A stretch of DNA of 64,000 nucleotides from positions 1 to 64,000 of the forward strand of contig JBKQTH010000136.1 in the NCBI GenBank assembly GCA_052143275.1. The letters run 5' to 3'. A program made the position numbers and the translations under genes. The notes under the pieces are model-generated. The model saw only the letters and a program-made list of their open reading frames with translations, was not told the DNA's origin and searched no databases. Origin of the DNA: JAJPKE01 sp052143275 (lineage in GTDB: Bacteria > Chloroflexota > Ktedonobacteria > Ktedonobacterales > JADMIN01). This document shows positions 35,583-45,063 of this stretch, one piece after another; the first letter of the stretch is position 1, and the number at the start of each line of letters is the position of its first letter.

Positions 35583-36878
35583 TTAACCAGCGAATTCGCT
35601 GGGGTCGTCCAGGTGTGGCGTGAGATGCACTCCGGGTAGTGGAAATCGTGTCGCCAATGCTGTTGCTTGCTCGGCTATGCGTCTTACACCGTCGGGATCA
35701 CCACGCAGGGCGATGGCGGTGTGAATCAATTCGGCAAGCTCATCCATTTGTGGAGAGCCGAAACCGCGTGTGGTAACTGCCGGAGTGCCTAACCGAACAC
35801 CACTGGTTCGCACCGGCGGCTCCGGATCAAAAGGTATGCTATTCTTGTTTACCGTAATATGCACGGCGCCCAGAGCGTCTTCCGCCTCGCGACCAGTTAC
35901 GCCTAGAGGGCGGACGTCGACAAGCATGAGATGGTTATCGGTACCGCCCGAAACCAGACGGAAGCCCTTCCCCTGTAGTCCTCTGGCCAGCGCCTGCGCA
36001 TTGTCTATGACACGCTGCTGATACAGGCGAAAATCTGGGCTGGCTGCCTCTTTAAAGGCCACTGCCTTGGCGGCGATAGTGTTCATCAATGGGCCGCCCT
36101 GAGTCCCTGGGAAAACTCCCTTGTCAATCTTTCCGGCAAGTTCAGCGGTACAGAGGATGATAGCGCCACGGGGACCACGAAGTGTCTTATGGGTAGTTGT
36201 CGTCACAACCTGACAGTAGGGCACTGGGCTGGGATAGAGGCCAGCTACCACCAAACCGGCTACATGCGCAATGTCGGCCATGAGCAATGAGCCGACGTCA
36301 TCGGCAATCTGGCGGAAGCGGGCAAAATCCAGTCTACGCGGATAGGCGGAGAAACCAGCAACTATCAGCTTTGGGTGATGCTCCTCCGCCAATCGCTGTA
36401 ACTCATCATAATCGATGACCTCCGTTTCGCGATTGACACCGTACGGGATGAAATTATAGAGCTTACCCGAAAAGTTGACTTTGGAGCCGTGAGTTAGGTG
36501 CCCACCTTGATCCAGTGCCATGCCCAGCACGGTATCGCCTGGCTGTAAAAAGGCTAGGTAGACGGCAGCATTGGCCTGCGCACCAGAGTGTGGCTGGACG
36601 TTGGCATGCTCGGCGCCAAAGAGCCGCTTGGCACGCTCGATGGCTACCTCTTCCGCCTGGTCCACGAACTCACAGCCACCATAGTATCGCTTACCCGGCA
36701 GTCCCTCAGCGTACTTGTTGGTCATCACATTCGCCATGGTCTCGGCGACCGCACTGCTCACGTAGTTCTCGGAAGCAATGAGCTCTATGCCCGTGAATTG
36801 ACGCAGTTCTTCCCGCTTGATGATTTCGGCGATTTCTGGGTCGGTAGCTTCGAGATGACGCATGTCCATAGAATCCAT
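35583..36878 (-). CDS. glyA: Serine hydroxymethyltransferase
   Basis: 431 residues. PLP enzyme converting serine and tetrahydrofolate to glycine and 5,10-methylene-THF. Landmarks: ELIASENYVS, TNKYAEGLPGKRYYGGCE, PHSGAQAN, HGSKVNFSG, ADIAHVAGLV, the PLP-binding Lys in TTTTHKTLRGPRG, FPGTQGGPLMN, SGGTDNHLMLVD. Start ATG 36878 has AAAGG at a usable distance. An upstream frame to 36974 is open but runs through a leader hairpin and lacks homology. The EF-G paralogue follows after 60 bp. Confidence 0.96.
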   Translation of the reverse strand: MDSMDMRHLEATDPEIAEIIKREELRQFTGIELIASENYVSSAVAETMANVMTNKYAEGLPGKRYYGGCEFVDQAEEVAIERAKRLFGAEHANVQPHSGAQANAAVYLAFLQPGDTVLGMALDQGGHLTHGSKVNFSGKLYNFIPYGVNRETEVIDYDELQRLAEEHHPKLIVAGFSAYPRRLDFARFRQIADDVGSLLMADIAHVAGLVVAGLYPSPVPYCQVVTTTTHKTLRGPRGAIILCTAELAGKIDKGVFPGTQGGPLMNTIAAKAVAFKEAASPDFRLYQQRVIDNAQALARGLQGKGFRLVSGGTDNHLMLVDVRPLGVTGREAEDALGAVHITVNKNSIPFDPEPPVRTSGVRLGTPAVTTRGFGSPQMDELAELIHTAIALRGDPDGVRRIAEQATALATRFPLPGVHLTPHLDDPSEFAG

Positions 36879-36974
36879 AGAGTCGCGCTGCCTTTCAAAA
36901 AGCGCTTTGCACATGCCAAGTCGCAGATGTCGTGTAGCTCGCCACGTACCTGATCTGCTTCCGCTGTATGCCAC

Positions 36975-37003
36975 TTTCCGGAGAGACTCTGTCTCTCCGG
37001 AAA
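36975..37003. promoter_or_regulatory. Perfect 13-bp inverted repeat in the glyA leader
   Basis: TTTCCGGAGAGAC - TCT - GTCTCTCCGGAAA, fully paired with a 3-nt loop. It lies 97 nt upstream of glyA ATG and downstream of the likely promoter. No T-run follows on either strand, so a terminator is unlikely; a dimeric-regulator operator or mRNA hairpin is more likely. Confidence 0.8.
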
Positions 37004-37052
37004 CATATAGGGAGCAATCACAGCAATGGCCAGGGTGCCGCTGGTGGCTAGT

Positions 37053-37061
37053 AGTATATCA
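37053..37061 (-). promoter_or_regulatory. Predicted extended -10 promoter of glyA
   Basis: On the minus strand TGATATACT contains an extended -10 (TGA-TATACT) with no good -35 box. Transcription would begin near 37046, with a leader of about 168 nt that includes the 36975-37003 hairpin. Confidence 0.45.
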
Positions 37062-37108
37062 TCGCTGTGCGAGTGGCTGGTGAAAGCAATCCTACAGCCA
37101 GGTATCGC

Positions 37109-37561
37109 CTAGGAGGATCCGGCATTGCTGGCAGCAATGAGGGGCAAAATAAAGATGACAAGGAACACTATCCCGAGTAGCACTACATTCCACGCGAGCC
37201 CTATATAGCCAATTATGATCCCAGCGTTGGCCAGACCCAACCCCTCTTCGGTTGTGCTTGCTTGCCTGATTTGGCTCCGAGCGACATGGCCAAAGATGAC
37301 GCCGAGAACCGAACCTATTAGGCCAAGTAGAATAAACCCGCCAATTGACAGAATCAGGCTCGCGATGGCAAATCCATTGGTTGAGGGCGCTACTGGACCT
37401 GGATAGTAGGGGTAGCCCGCCCCAAACTGCTGTGGTGGATAGGCTGGGTAGTATGGCGGTGGCGGAGAGGGAGGATATGGCACCTGCCCACGATCTGGAG
37501 AAGAGTGCCCAAACGGCTGATTTCCTTCGGAATTGGAGTCCATCGGATTGCCCCCCATCAT
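37109..37561 (-). CDS. Two-TM DUF4190-like membrane protein
   Basis: 150 residues from ATG 37561, or 144 from ATG 37543, which has a run of six G just before it. The first 60 residues are Pro/Tyr/Gly-rich (PPSPPPPYYPAYPPQQFGAG), a cytoplasmic disordered segment. Two membrane helices follow with the DUF4190 pattern: FAIASLILSIGGFILLGLIG and GSVLGVIFGHVARSQIR, then a third hydrophobic stretch near the end (VVLLGIVFLVIFILPLIA). The family's role is unknown. A 36-nt element lies exactly 14 nt before the ATG at 37561, as it does before the sigma factor gene, which supports that start. Confidence 0.82.
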   Translation of the reverse strand: MMGGNPMDSNSEGNQPFGHSSPDRGQVPYPPSPPPPYYPAYPPQQFGAGYPYYPGPVAPSTNGFAIASLILSIGGFILLGLIGSVLGVIFGHVARSQIRQASTTEEGLGLANAGIIIGYIGLAWNVVLLGIVFLVIFILPLIAASNAGSS

Positions 37562-37624
37562 AAACTGTTCGCACCGGACACTTATCCCCTTTACGGGATA
37601 GAGAGGAAAGCGCCTCTCGTTACA
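37562..37624 (-). promoter_or_regulatory. 36-nt leader element, copy B
   Basis: Core at 37576-37611. On the minus strand: GCTTTCCTCTCTATCCC, six bases, GGGGAT, two bases, GTGTCC, then 14 nt and ATG 37561. It can fold as two consecutive hairpins: GAGAGG/CCTCTC (arms 37601-37606 and 37613-37618) and ATCCC/GGGAT (37584-37588 and 37595-37599). It matches copy A at 48510-48545 in 29 of 36 positions with no gap. Confidence 0.6.
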
Positions 37625-37756
37625 AAACTGAACCGCAGGCGCTGCTGCCCAACAAGAGTCTGTGAAATATTAGACACCAGTACACATCATACGCCGATTT
37701 TCGGTATGGAGTTGCAGGAAGTGACCGCCCACGGTAGGAAAGGATAGGACTGCCGG

Positions 37757-37784
37757 TGGACTGGCCCCGTATGCGCGGTATAAT
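37757..37784 (+). promoter_or_regulatory. Predicted promoter of the kinase gene
   Basis: TGGACT (37757-37762), 16-bp spacer, consensus TATAAT (37779-37784). Transcription would start near 37791, about 85 nt before the ATG. Confidence 0.7.
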
Positions 37785-37875
37785 GGGTACGTGCTTGCCA
37801 AACGCCTACGCTGGATAGCGGTTTGATCGTTGCGCCATTCTATACTCTCTATGCTTTGTGAAAGGCTATGGTGAT

Positions 37876-39285
37876 ATGCAGGTTCGGCAGCTAGGCTCCT
37901 ACGAGCTTATTCGGCGGCTGGGTGAAGGAGGTATGGCACGCGTCTATCTGGCGCGCGATGTACGTCTTGGCCGGGAAGTAGCTCTTAAAGTCCTGGAGCC
38001 GCAACTGGCTGAACGGCCCGGTTTTCGTGAGCGCTTTTTGAGAGAAGCGCGAGTTGCGGCCTCGCTGGACCATCCACATATCGTGCCGCTTTACGACTTT
38101 GGCGAATCAGACTCGCTACTCTATCTGGTCATGCCCTATGTCAGCGGCGGCAGTTTGCAGGATGTACTTAAGCGCGCTCCACTTCCGATTGGAGAAGCGG
38201 TAGCTTACGGGTCACAGATCGCCGATGCGCTGGACTATGCCCACCAGCGTAAGGTGATCCACCGGGACGTGAAGCCGGCCAACATGCTCCTACATGCTGA
38301 TGGTCGCTTGATGCTTTCAGACTTCGGCTTGGCCAAGATCCTGGATAGGTCCCGCCCCAACGTTTCACGAGGACATCCTGACGCTGGAACACCGGAATAC
38401 ATGGCGCCGGAACAGATCGAAGGCCATACCGACGAACGCTCAGATGTCTATGCCCTTGGGGTAGTGCTCTACCTCTTGCTCACCGGCCACCTGCCCTTTA
38501 CCGGCTCGACATCGAGCGCGGTAATGGACGGGCATTTGTATCAGTTGCCTACGGGGCCACGCCATCTCAACCCAGTGGTGACTCCAGCCGTCCAGGCAGT
38601 GGTATTGCGGGCTCTAGCCAAGCATCCTGACGATCGCTATCAGCGAGCAGGTGATCTGAGCGCAGCACTTCTGGCGGCGTTGGTATCCGGCGACGCCGAG
38701 CCACTCCCCTTTTCGCTTGAGAGCGACGAGCGAAGCGCTGCCGGCTCGCTACCTACACCGCAGATCTCTATTACCCCACATCTGGTGACCAGACCGCATT
38801 CTCCGCCTGCTCCCTTGCCCTGGGAAATCCCTGATTGGGAGGCGGCGGCACCTGGGCATTCAGGAGTGTCTGCAAGTCCAATCAGTGGTATCCTCAACAC
38901 CAACGACCCGCTAAGTGACCTTCCCAGTCAAGGACTGGGGAGAATCTCTCCAGGCATACCGGCGGGTACGGCGGCTTTGGGAACTTCAGCGTCACCATTG
39001 GTTTCGGAGGCGACGTACGGTCGCTCGCTGTTACCAGCTTCGGGTCGCCTTTCCATTCCTGAGACCTCGGCAACTCCAGTACAATTATCCGGGCCTCTCA
39101 AGAGTATCTCTCGTGTGAGCAGACCATACCCGGTGGCTCCCTCGCGGGCGATGTCAACCGCATCCTCACCTCCGGCCCGCAGACGGATGTGGCCTAAAAT
39201 CTGGCTATGGATGATCATTGCCCTGATGCTGGCGTTGCTTGTCCTGACTATACTGCTCCGCCTCCGTCCGTTCTCTTTCGCGTGA
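37876..39285 (+). CDS. Membrane-anchored Ser/Thr protein kinase
   Basis: 469 residues from ATG 37876. Kinase domain at 10-275: LGEGGMARVYLARD, Lys38 (VALKVL), Glu in FLREARVAASL, HRDVKPAN with Asp131, DFG at 149-151, GTPEYMAPEQ. A Pro/Ser-rich linker of about 165 residues follows, then one membrane helix near the C-terminus (IWLWMIIALMLALLVLTILL) and a short basic/aromatic end. The kinase domain is therefore cytoplasmic with no PASTA or other exterior sensor. A GTG at 37858 is an alternative start. Followed 112 bp downstream by the TIG-domain protein, a possible target or partner. Confidence 0.93.
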   Translation: MQVRQLGSYELIRRLGEGGMARVYLARDVRLGREVALKVLEPQLAERPGFRERFLREARVAASLDHPHIVPLYDFGESDSLLYLVMPYVSGGSLQDVLKRAPLPIGEAVAYGSQIADALDYAHQRKVIHRDVKPANMLLHADGRLMLSDFGLAKILDRSRPNVSRGHPDAGTPEYMAPEQIEGHTDERSDVYALGVVLYLLLTGHLPFTGSTSSAVMDGHLYQLPTGPRHLNPVVTPAVQAVVLRALAKHPDDRYQRAGDLSAALLAALVSGDAEPLPFSLESDERSAAGSLPTPQISITPHLVTRPHSPPAPLPWEIPDWEAAAPGHSGVSASPISGILNTNDPLSDLPSQGLGRISPGIPAGTAALGTSASPLVSEATYGRSLLPASGRLSIPETSATPVQLSGPLKSISRVSRPYPVAPSRAMSTASSPPARRRMWPKIWLWMIIALMLALLVLTILLRLRPFSFA

Positions 39286-39397
39286 GAAAACTGGTCTGCG
39301 ACTTGACGAAAGTCGGATGGCCTCATACAATGTGCCCCAGGCCGGTCGCTTCTCTCGGGCCTTGCGGGACAGGGTACACAAAGTAGGATTCTAGAGC

Positions 39398-40918
39398 ATG
39401 CTAGCCACCAGGCGGAGCCAACGCCGCATTCGACTCAAAGGTACCCTAGAATTTGGGGCGCACGCCTGTCGTCTCGCGGCGGCGGCACTGCTTGCCCTTG
39501 TGGCATTTGCCCTCCTCCTGTTGGCCGACGCCAGTGGCACCGTGCCGCCTTCACTGTCTCCAGTGCATGCAGTGGCAGTCCATGCCCAGCCTAAGGTTAT
39601 GCCAACCGATACACCAACGGCTACCTCAACTGCCACCCCAACCAAAACTGCCACCCCAACCAAAACTGCCACCCCAACCAACACAGTTGCCGTGACACCG
39701 CCAAGCATCACCGTAGTAAGTCCAGCAAGCGGTACTGGACCGGTAGGCGCGCATGTAACCATAGTAGGCTCTAACTTCACCAGCGCCAGCACGCACGTAT
39801 TCGGATCTTCAAAGTCTGACTGTTCACAGTCGGATGGAACGCTCACGACGGTCAACGCGAGCGGTGGAAGTGTCAGCGCAACGTTTATCTGGCCGGTTTC
39901 CTTCGCTGTAGGCACGTACTATATCTGTGCCGACGGCATGACCGATTCCAGCGCCTCCTATCAGGTCCTCACGTCACTACCGCCTACCCTGAGTCTGTCG
40001 ACGTTATCGGTAGAGGTTGGCCAGCCGCTCCACATACAAGGCAGCAACTTTGTTGGTCTACCCGCGGGCGCCGCGGTCTCCCTGACCGAAAGTGCCGCAG
40101 AGGCTAGCGGGGCAGGAACACTACAAACGTTGCCGGTCAATGGTGTCATTGACAGCAACGGTAGCTTTAGCGTGACCTGGACAGTGCAGGCCCCCCAAAC
40201 TGGTGCGGCCACGATCAAGGCCTATGCCGGATTCGTCGGTTCATCTCCGGCGGCCTTGCAGGCAAGTGCCTCGGTGACGATTCAGCTGGCCGCTACCGCA
40301 ACCGTTGCACCCAGTCCAACGGCGATACCTACCGCTGTAGGCAATTCTGCTACTACCTCGCCTCCTTCATCCGGCAACTCGGCTAATCCCCTGGGATTGA
40401 TCATTCTCCTGGTCATCGGAATCATCATTTCCATGTTGGCCATAGTCGGCATCGTCGTCTACCTGATCCGCCGCCGAGTTCCCGGAAGCCACCAGAGACC
40501 GGAACCAGGCTACAACGGCTACGGCGATCCGGCGCTACCGCAGTCTCCGTACGGCGGTGGACCGGTAGGCCTCTTCTCCTCTAGCGGAAAGTACACCTGG
40601 CCTCACGCCTCCGGGCAGGTCTTCTCGCGGCCGGAAGATCCCGACTCACAACCTGGACCAGACTGGCAGCCGCGACCAATGAGCGGCTACTATCCCGCAT
40701 ACGACCCCACGCAGCTCCTCCCCTACTCAAGTCAGTATGACCCTGCCTACGGCCAGAATACAGAGCAGCAGGCTCCACAAGATCCTTGGCACGATCCGCA
40801 TGCCGACTATGGGACCTATCCCCATGCAAACGAAGAACGGCACAATAGGGGCATCCCGCCAGACCCGGATGACGACCAGTGGCCTGATCTCGGCAGCAAC
40901 AGTTGGGGCCAGCAGTAG
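39398..40918 (+). CDS. Membrane protein with extracellular TIG-like domains
   Basis: 506 residues. N-terminal signal or anchor (about 20-48), then a Thr/Pro-rich stalk with three TPTKTA-type units encoded by tandem 18-bp repeats. Two IPT/TIG-like Ig-fold domains follow (PPSITVVSPASGTGPVGAHV with VTIVGSNF; LSVEVGQPLHIQGSNFVGLP). A membrane helix lies at about 330-357 (LGLIILLVIGIIISMLAIVG), then a Pro/Tyr/Gly-rich cytoplasmic tail. TIG domains occur in surface and adhesion proteins. The tail resembles substrates of Ser/Thr kinases, and a kinase lies just upstream. Function unknown. Confidence 0.8.
   Translation: MLATRRSQRRIRLKGTLEFGAHACRLAAAALLALVAFALLLLADASGTVPPSLSPVHAVAVHAQPKVMPTDTPTATSTATPTKTATPTKTATPTNTVAVTPPSITVVSPASGTGPVGAHVTIVGSNFTSASTHVFGSSKSDCSQSDGTLTTVNASGGSVSATFIWPVSFAVGTYYICADGMTDSSASYQVLTSLPPTLSLSTLSVEVGQPLHIQGSNFVGLPAGAAVSLTESAAEASGAGTLQTLPVNGVIDSNGSFSVTWTVQAPQTGAATIKAYAGFVGSSPAALQASASVTIQLAATATVAPSPTAIPTAVGNSATTSPPSSGNSANPLGLIILLVIGIIISMLAIVGIVVYLIRRRVPGSHQRPEPGYNGYGDPALPQSPYGGGPVGLFSSSGKYTWPHASGQVFSRPEDPDSQPGPDWQPRPMSGYYPAYDPTQLLPYSSQYDPAYGQNTEQQAPQDPWHDPHADYGTYPHANEERHNRGIPPDPDDDQWPDLGSNSWGQQ
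39629..39682 (+). repeat. Three tandem 18-bp units
   Basis: Three copies of ACTGCCACCCCAACCAAA (the last differs at the end) inside the stalk of the TIG protein, encoding TATPTK-type repeats. Copy number may vary between strains. Confidence 0.85.
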
Positions 40919-41273
40919 GGCTCGAGGCCGGCGGTAACGGCATACAAGGCATGACCACCGGTGCGGTCCTTGCACTCGTCTGTTAAAATGTCGTACACAG
41001 CGTATCGCCACCCGAATGCCGCACGAGCTGGGGAGAGCATGCACCGCCCGGTTGTTTTGGGAGGGACACAAAGGAGGCGTAGGTAAATCCCTGGATCTCG
41101 TCCGCCAGTGTCTTGTGTGAGATTTGAGCACCAGAGCGCGTATATCACTATAAGCCCAGGTGCTGTTTCTCTAGAGCGGGCTAAATATGTATGGTGCGCA
41201 CATCCCCAGCGCACTCGACCCGGGTAGCGATATGTGTCGTATTGTGCTCATCATTTGGAGGTGCGGTTAATCT
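40919..41273 (+). other. Intergenic region 355 bp before livK
   Basis: No gene seen. It holds the livK leader. A weak inverted pair AGCACC/GGTGCT and TATAAG at about 41145-41150 with a distant TTGAGC are possible promoter parts, none convincing. Confidence 0.5.
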
Positions 41274-42563
41274 ATGCCCCGAATTCTAAAAGCCATTGCC
41301 AAGGGATCGCTTATCCCTATAGCAGCACTACTTGTGTTAGTGCTGTCCTTATCCGCCTGTGGTAGTAGTAGTTCGACTGGCACGTCCGCCAACAAGAACC
41401 TCGAAATCGCAACGCTCTTTGCCACGTCGTCCACTGACGGCGCCGACCAGCTGCCGGCGCAGTATGCTGTTGATCTGGCCGTGAGCCAGGCCAAATTACC
41501 CGATGGGTATAAACTGAGCGTGGTACACGAAAACTATGAGAGTACTAATGGTAGTGGCCCGGATACCGGCATCGCCGCCACTGAAGCCACTGCCTTGGTC
41601 GCCAATTCCAGTGTGATGGGCATAGTCGGCCCATTCAACAGCGGCATCGCCAAAGTGACGATTCCGATCATCAACCAGGCTGGCCTGGTCATGATCAGCC
41701 CGACCAACACCAATCCCGGACTGACCATTGAGTCCCAGGCGGCGGCTAATGGAATCAGCTGGACCCTGCTTCACCCGGCCGGCTTGCCGGACGCTTACTT
41801 CCGCACCTGTGGCAACGACATCACCCAGGGCGCAGTAGACGCGACAGTTGCCACCAGCGCGCCAATCAGCGCCACATCCGCCTTCGTGGTTGATGACGAC
41901 ACCGTCTATGGCGTGGGTCTGGCGAATTTCTTCACCACCTCGTTTACCGCCGATGGTGGCCATGCGGTCGGCTCCCGCACGCACATTACCTCCTCGCAGG
42001 TCAGCAACCTTTCCTCGCTCGCCTCGACCATTGCGTCACTCAATCCTAATATCGTCTTCTATGGTGGCGTCACCTCCGGTGGTGGCGGCGCCCTGAAGAA
42101 GGACCTGGTGGCTGATGGCTACACCAAGCCGATGGTTGGCGGCGACGGCATCGCCGATGACCCATCTTTCCTGACGACAGCTGGCAGCGCCGCTGGTAAC
42201 ACTTTTGGCAGTGTTGCCGCTCCAGATACCTCGACGCTGACGACTTCGGCGGCGCTTGCGTTCAAGAACGACTACACCACCTATGTCGCCGGCATGCCCA
42301 ACAACCAGCTATTGCCGTACAGCACGATGTCCTACGACGTAGCCAATATCGAGATCCAGGCGATCACTGACGCCATCAACTCCGGTAAACCGGTTACCCG
42401 AGCCGCCGTGCTCAGCGCGGTCTCCAGCATCCACTACGATGGATTGACGGGCAACATCTACTTCAATGCGCAAGGCGACAACGCCGGTCAGAAGGTGTTC
42501 AGCATTTACGGAGTTAGCCCGACGACGAACATGTGGGTCTTCGTGACCCAGGTCAATGGTTGA
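41274..42563 (+). CDS. livK: Branched-chain amino-acid ABC transporter, substrate-binding lipoprotein
   Basis: 429 residues, GGAGGT before ATG 41274. Lipobox LSLSAC at about 25-30 marks a membrane-anchored binding protein. The periplasmic-binding fold type I is present: NLEIATLFATSS, GIVGPFNSGIAKVTIPIINQAG, FVVDDDTVYGVGLANFF, NIVFYGGVTSGG. It captures branched-chain amino acids or related compounds and delivers them to LivH/LivM. The true ligand could differ (for example short amides), since LivK-like proteins are diverse. First gene of the livKHMGF cluster; a strong hairpin separates it from livH, so livK may be made in excess. Confidence 0.93.
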   Translation: MPRILKAIAKGSLIPIAALLVLVLSLSACGSSSSTGTSANKNLEIATLFATSSTDGADQLPAQYAVDLAVSQAKLPDGYKLSVVHENYESTNGSGPDTGIAATEATALVANSSVMGIVGPFNSGIAKVTIPIINQAGLVMISPTNTNPGLTIESQAAANGISWTLLHPAGLPDAYFRTCGNDITQGAVDATVATSAPISATSAFVVDDDTVYGVGLANFFTTSFTADGGHAVGSRTHITSSQVSNLSSLASTIASLNPNIVFYGGVTSGGGGALKKDLVADGYTKPMVGGDGIADDPSFLTTAGSAAGNTFGSVAAPDTSTLTTSAALAFKNDYTTYVAGMPNNQLLPYSTMSYDVANIEIQAITDAINSGKPVTRAAVLSAVSSIHYDGLTGNIYFNAQGDNAGQKVFSIYGVSPTTNMWVFVTQVNG

Positions 42564-42627
42564 TGGTAGGATCGGCTACCCTCGTCTAGCCTTTCTTATC
42601 GATTGTCCCCGAACGATCGGGTAGTAC

Positions 42628-42657
42628 GGAGCAGGCCTTCACATTGGGGCCTGCTCC
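42628..42657 (+). terminator. Hairpin after livK
   Basis: GGAGCAGGCC - 10 nt - GGCCTGCTCC, perfect 10-bp stem, 65 nt after the livK stop and 157 nt before livH. Only a weak T-rich tail (TGCTATACTCT) follows, so it may be a partial terminator or an mRNA stabiliser. Confidence 0.75.
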
Positions 42658-42813
42658 TGCTATACTCTGATCCACCCAGAGCGCGCGGAGGTATGGGCCT
42701 CTGCCACCTATTCGCGACGCCGGACTCTAGAGGCATGTAAACATGGCAAACATGCGGCCATGCACAAGTCCTCCTCGTAGATAGGTCTCACAGTAGTAGA
42801 AGGGCGGATACGT

Positions 42814-43770
42814 GTGCTCACGCTGGCCTCGCTGCTCGCCGGTGGCAGCAGTAATATCTTTCTGCAACAGATCGAGAACGGTATCACCCTGGGCGCGATG
42901 TATGCCCTGGTTGCGCTGGGGTACACTCTGGTTTACGGCATTATCGAGCTGATAAACTTCGCACATGGCGATGTCTTTATGTGGAGCACCGTCGTCACCT
43001 TCGTCGTCGTGGAGAGACTAGGCGTGACCAACGTACCAGCGACCGGAATTGCCGTGGTGGGACTGCTGGTACTGCTGCTCGTCATCGGCATGGGGATCTC
43101 CGGTTTTCTGAATGCGGGCATCGAGCGCGTGGCCTACCGCCGCCTGCGCAAAGCGCCGCGCCTGGCGCCGCTGATCGCGGCTATTGGCGCCTCATTTATC
43201 CTCGAAACGGTTGTGGCGCTCTGGCAGGGCACCAATTTCTATTCTTTCCCAACCATCTTCCCAACTGGTAGCTTTAACGTCTTCGGCGCCAGAGTCACCT
43301 ATCTGGATATCTTCATCGTGATCCTGTCCGTCGGGTTAATGTATGGCCTGGCCACTTTCATCAATACCAGCAGGCTCGGCCGCGCGATGCGGGCTACCGC
43401 CCAGGATCCTGAGGCGGCGGCTTTGATGGGAGTAAATATCAACCAGACGATCTCGGTAACATTCCTGATCGGTGGCGCGCTGGCCGGCGCCGCCGGAGTC
43501 GTCTATAACATGTATGTTGGCCAGGTCTGGTTTCTCACCGGCTTCCAGCTCGGCCTGATCGCGTTCACCGCCGCCGTGCTTGGTGGTATCGGCAATATCT
43601 ACGGCGCTGTTCTGGGCGGCTTCTTGATTGGCTTGATCGACTCACTGGCGATACAGTACCTGCCTGATGGGTTTGCCTGGAGTCTCGCGGTAGTGTTTGC
43701 CATTCTGGTACTTATCCTCGTGTTCAGGCCTTCTGGCCTACTGGGCCAGCGAGTTCCAGATAAGGTGTAG
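42814..43770 (+). CDS. livH: Branched-chain amino-acid permease
   Basis: 318 residues from GTG 42814 (AAGGGCGG upstream). About eight membrane helices with family landmarks: NGITLGAMYALVALGYTLVY, ELINFAHGDVFM, RAMRATAQDPEAAALMGVNI, GGIGNIYGAVLGGFLIG. It forms the transmembrane pore with LivM. Ten bases separate its stop from livM. Confidence 0.95.
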   Translation: MLTLASLLAGGSSNIFLQQIENGITLGAMYALVALGYTLVYGIIELINFAHGDVFMWSTVVTFVVVERLGVTNVPATGIAVVGLLVLLLVIGMGISGFLNAGIERVAYRRLRKAPRLAPLIAAIGASFILETVVALWQGTNFYSFPTIFPTGSFNVFGARVTYLDIFIVILSVGLMYGLATFINTSRLGRAMRATAQDPEAAALMGVNINQTISVTFLIGGALAGAAGVVYNMYVGQVWFLTGFQLGLIAFTAAVLGGIGNIYGAVLGGFLIGLIDSLAIQYLPDGFAWSLAVVFAILVLILVFRPSGLLGQRVPDKV

Positions 43771-43780
43771 GGGGAGGCGT

Positions 43781-45061
43781 ATGAGCACCAACAACCTCAG
43801 CGCGCTGAAGCGTAGAAGTACAACTAACCTCAGCGCCCTAATGGACAGCAAGCTAGCGGGTCGACAAGTGCGCTGGTATCTTGCCGGCTGGCGTTTTGGC
43901 ATCATCATGGTGGTAGTCTCGATCTTCCTGCCATTTCTCCTGTATCAAATAGATCCTAGCCTCATTCCGGCCGCTATAGGCGTCGGGATTTACGTTATCC
44001 TGGCGCTGGGATTGAATATCGTCGTAGGCTACGCCGGTCTCCTGGATCTTGGCTATGTCGCGTTCTTCGTGATCGGCTCGTATACGGTTGCGGTTGGCAC
44101 TGGTGGCATCCTCCAGAGCGCTCAGGACAAGGTGGTCGTCATCCCCAGCACCAGCTTCTGGGTATTGTTACCGGTGGCTGCCCTCGTAGCAGGCCTGTTC
44201 GGCGTGCTGCTTGGCGCACCTACGCTCCGCCTCCGTGGCGACTATCTGGCTATCGTGACGCTCGGCTTTGGCGAGATCGTGCCCATTGTCTTCCAGAACG
44301 TGCCCTACTTCTTTGGCGCATTCGGGATGAGCGCCTTCCCGCCTACCGATGTTGGCCCCATCCGGTTCGGTGATCCACTCGATGAATTCCCTTTCTACTA
44401 CCTGGTACTGGCACTGGTGGTGATCGTGATTCTGGGAGTGACGTCGTTACGTGGCTCGAGCATCGGCCGCGCCTGGATTGCCATACGCGAAGATGAGACA
44501 GCCGCCGCCGTCTCCGGCGTCAACCTGGTGCGAACCAAACTACTGGCATTTGGCCTGGGCGCGCTGGTTGGCGGTATTGGCGGCGCGCTGAATGCCAGCT
44601 TCGTTACCACGATTGCTCCAAGCGATTTCAGCTTCAACATCTCGATTACGGTTCTGGTCATGATCGTGCTTGGTGGCCTGGGAAGCATTCCCGGCGTCAT
44701 ACTTGGCGCGGTTATTCTGCGTTTCATTGACATCTACCTGCTCAATCAAATTAATGTTTCCTTGCATGCCAGCTCATTGGTCGCCGACAATGGTGGCGCG
44801 CTACACTTCCTCAATAACGTGGACCTCGGCACCGCCAAATTCCTGATCTACGGGTTGGTGCTGCTCTCCATGATACTGCTGCGTCCTCAGGGGCTAATAC
44901 CGGACGTCCGTCGCAAGCGCGAGCTACAGGGTATCGGCGCCTCGGCAGAGTCGGCGTCGGCAGTTGGCCTCTTCGAGCGCGCAGAGGCTAGCCTGGAAAT
45001 GGAAGGTGGCGAGACGACCTTTGCCGGGGCCGGCTCGGACGCTGAAGGGCGGGAGGGCTGA
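43781..45061 (+). CDS. livM: Branched-chain amino-acid permease
   Basis: 426 residues from ATG 43781, GGGGGAGG just upstream. The second pore subunit: LGLNIVVGYAGLLDLGYVAF, LRLRGDYLAIVTLGFGEI, AIREDETAAAVSGVNLV, GGIGGALNASFV. The first 40 residues contain a small internal duplication (NLSALKRRSTTNLSAL) not found in typical LivM. The C-terminus has an acidic extension of about 40 residues. Ends 2 nt before livG. Confidence 0.95.
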   Translation: MSTNNLSALKRRSTTNLSALMDSKLAGRQVRWYLAGWRFGIIMVVVSIFLPFLLYQIDPSLIPAAIGVGIYVILALGLNIVVGYAGLLDLGYVAFFVIGSYTVAVGTGGILQSAQDKVVVIPSTSFWVLLPVAALVAGLFGVLLGAPTLRLRGDYLAIVTLGFGEIVPIVFQNVPYFFGAFGMSAFPPTDVGPIRFGDPLDEFPFYYLVLALVVIVILGVTSLRGSSIGRAWIAIREDETAAAVSGVNLVRTKLLAFGLGALVGGIGGALNASFVTTIAPSDFSFNISITVLVMIVLGGLGSIPGVILGAVILRFIDIYLLNQINVSLHASSLVADNGGALHFLNNVDLGTAKFLIYGLVLLSMILLRPQGLIPDVRRKRELQGIGASAESASAVGLFERAEASLEMEGGETTFAGAGSDAEGREG

Positions 45062-45063
45062 CG

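Noticed and set aside
36879..37108. Glycine riboswitch upstream of glyA
   Set aside because: The hairpin contains GGAGAGAC, similar to glycine aptamers, but the conserved downstream core elements are not present.
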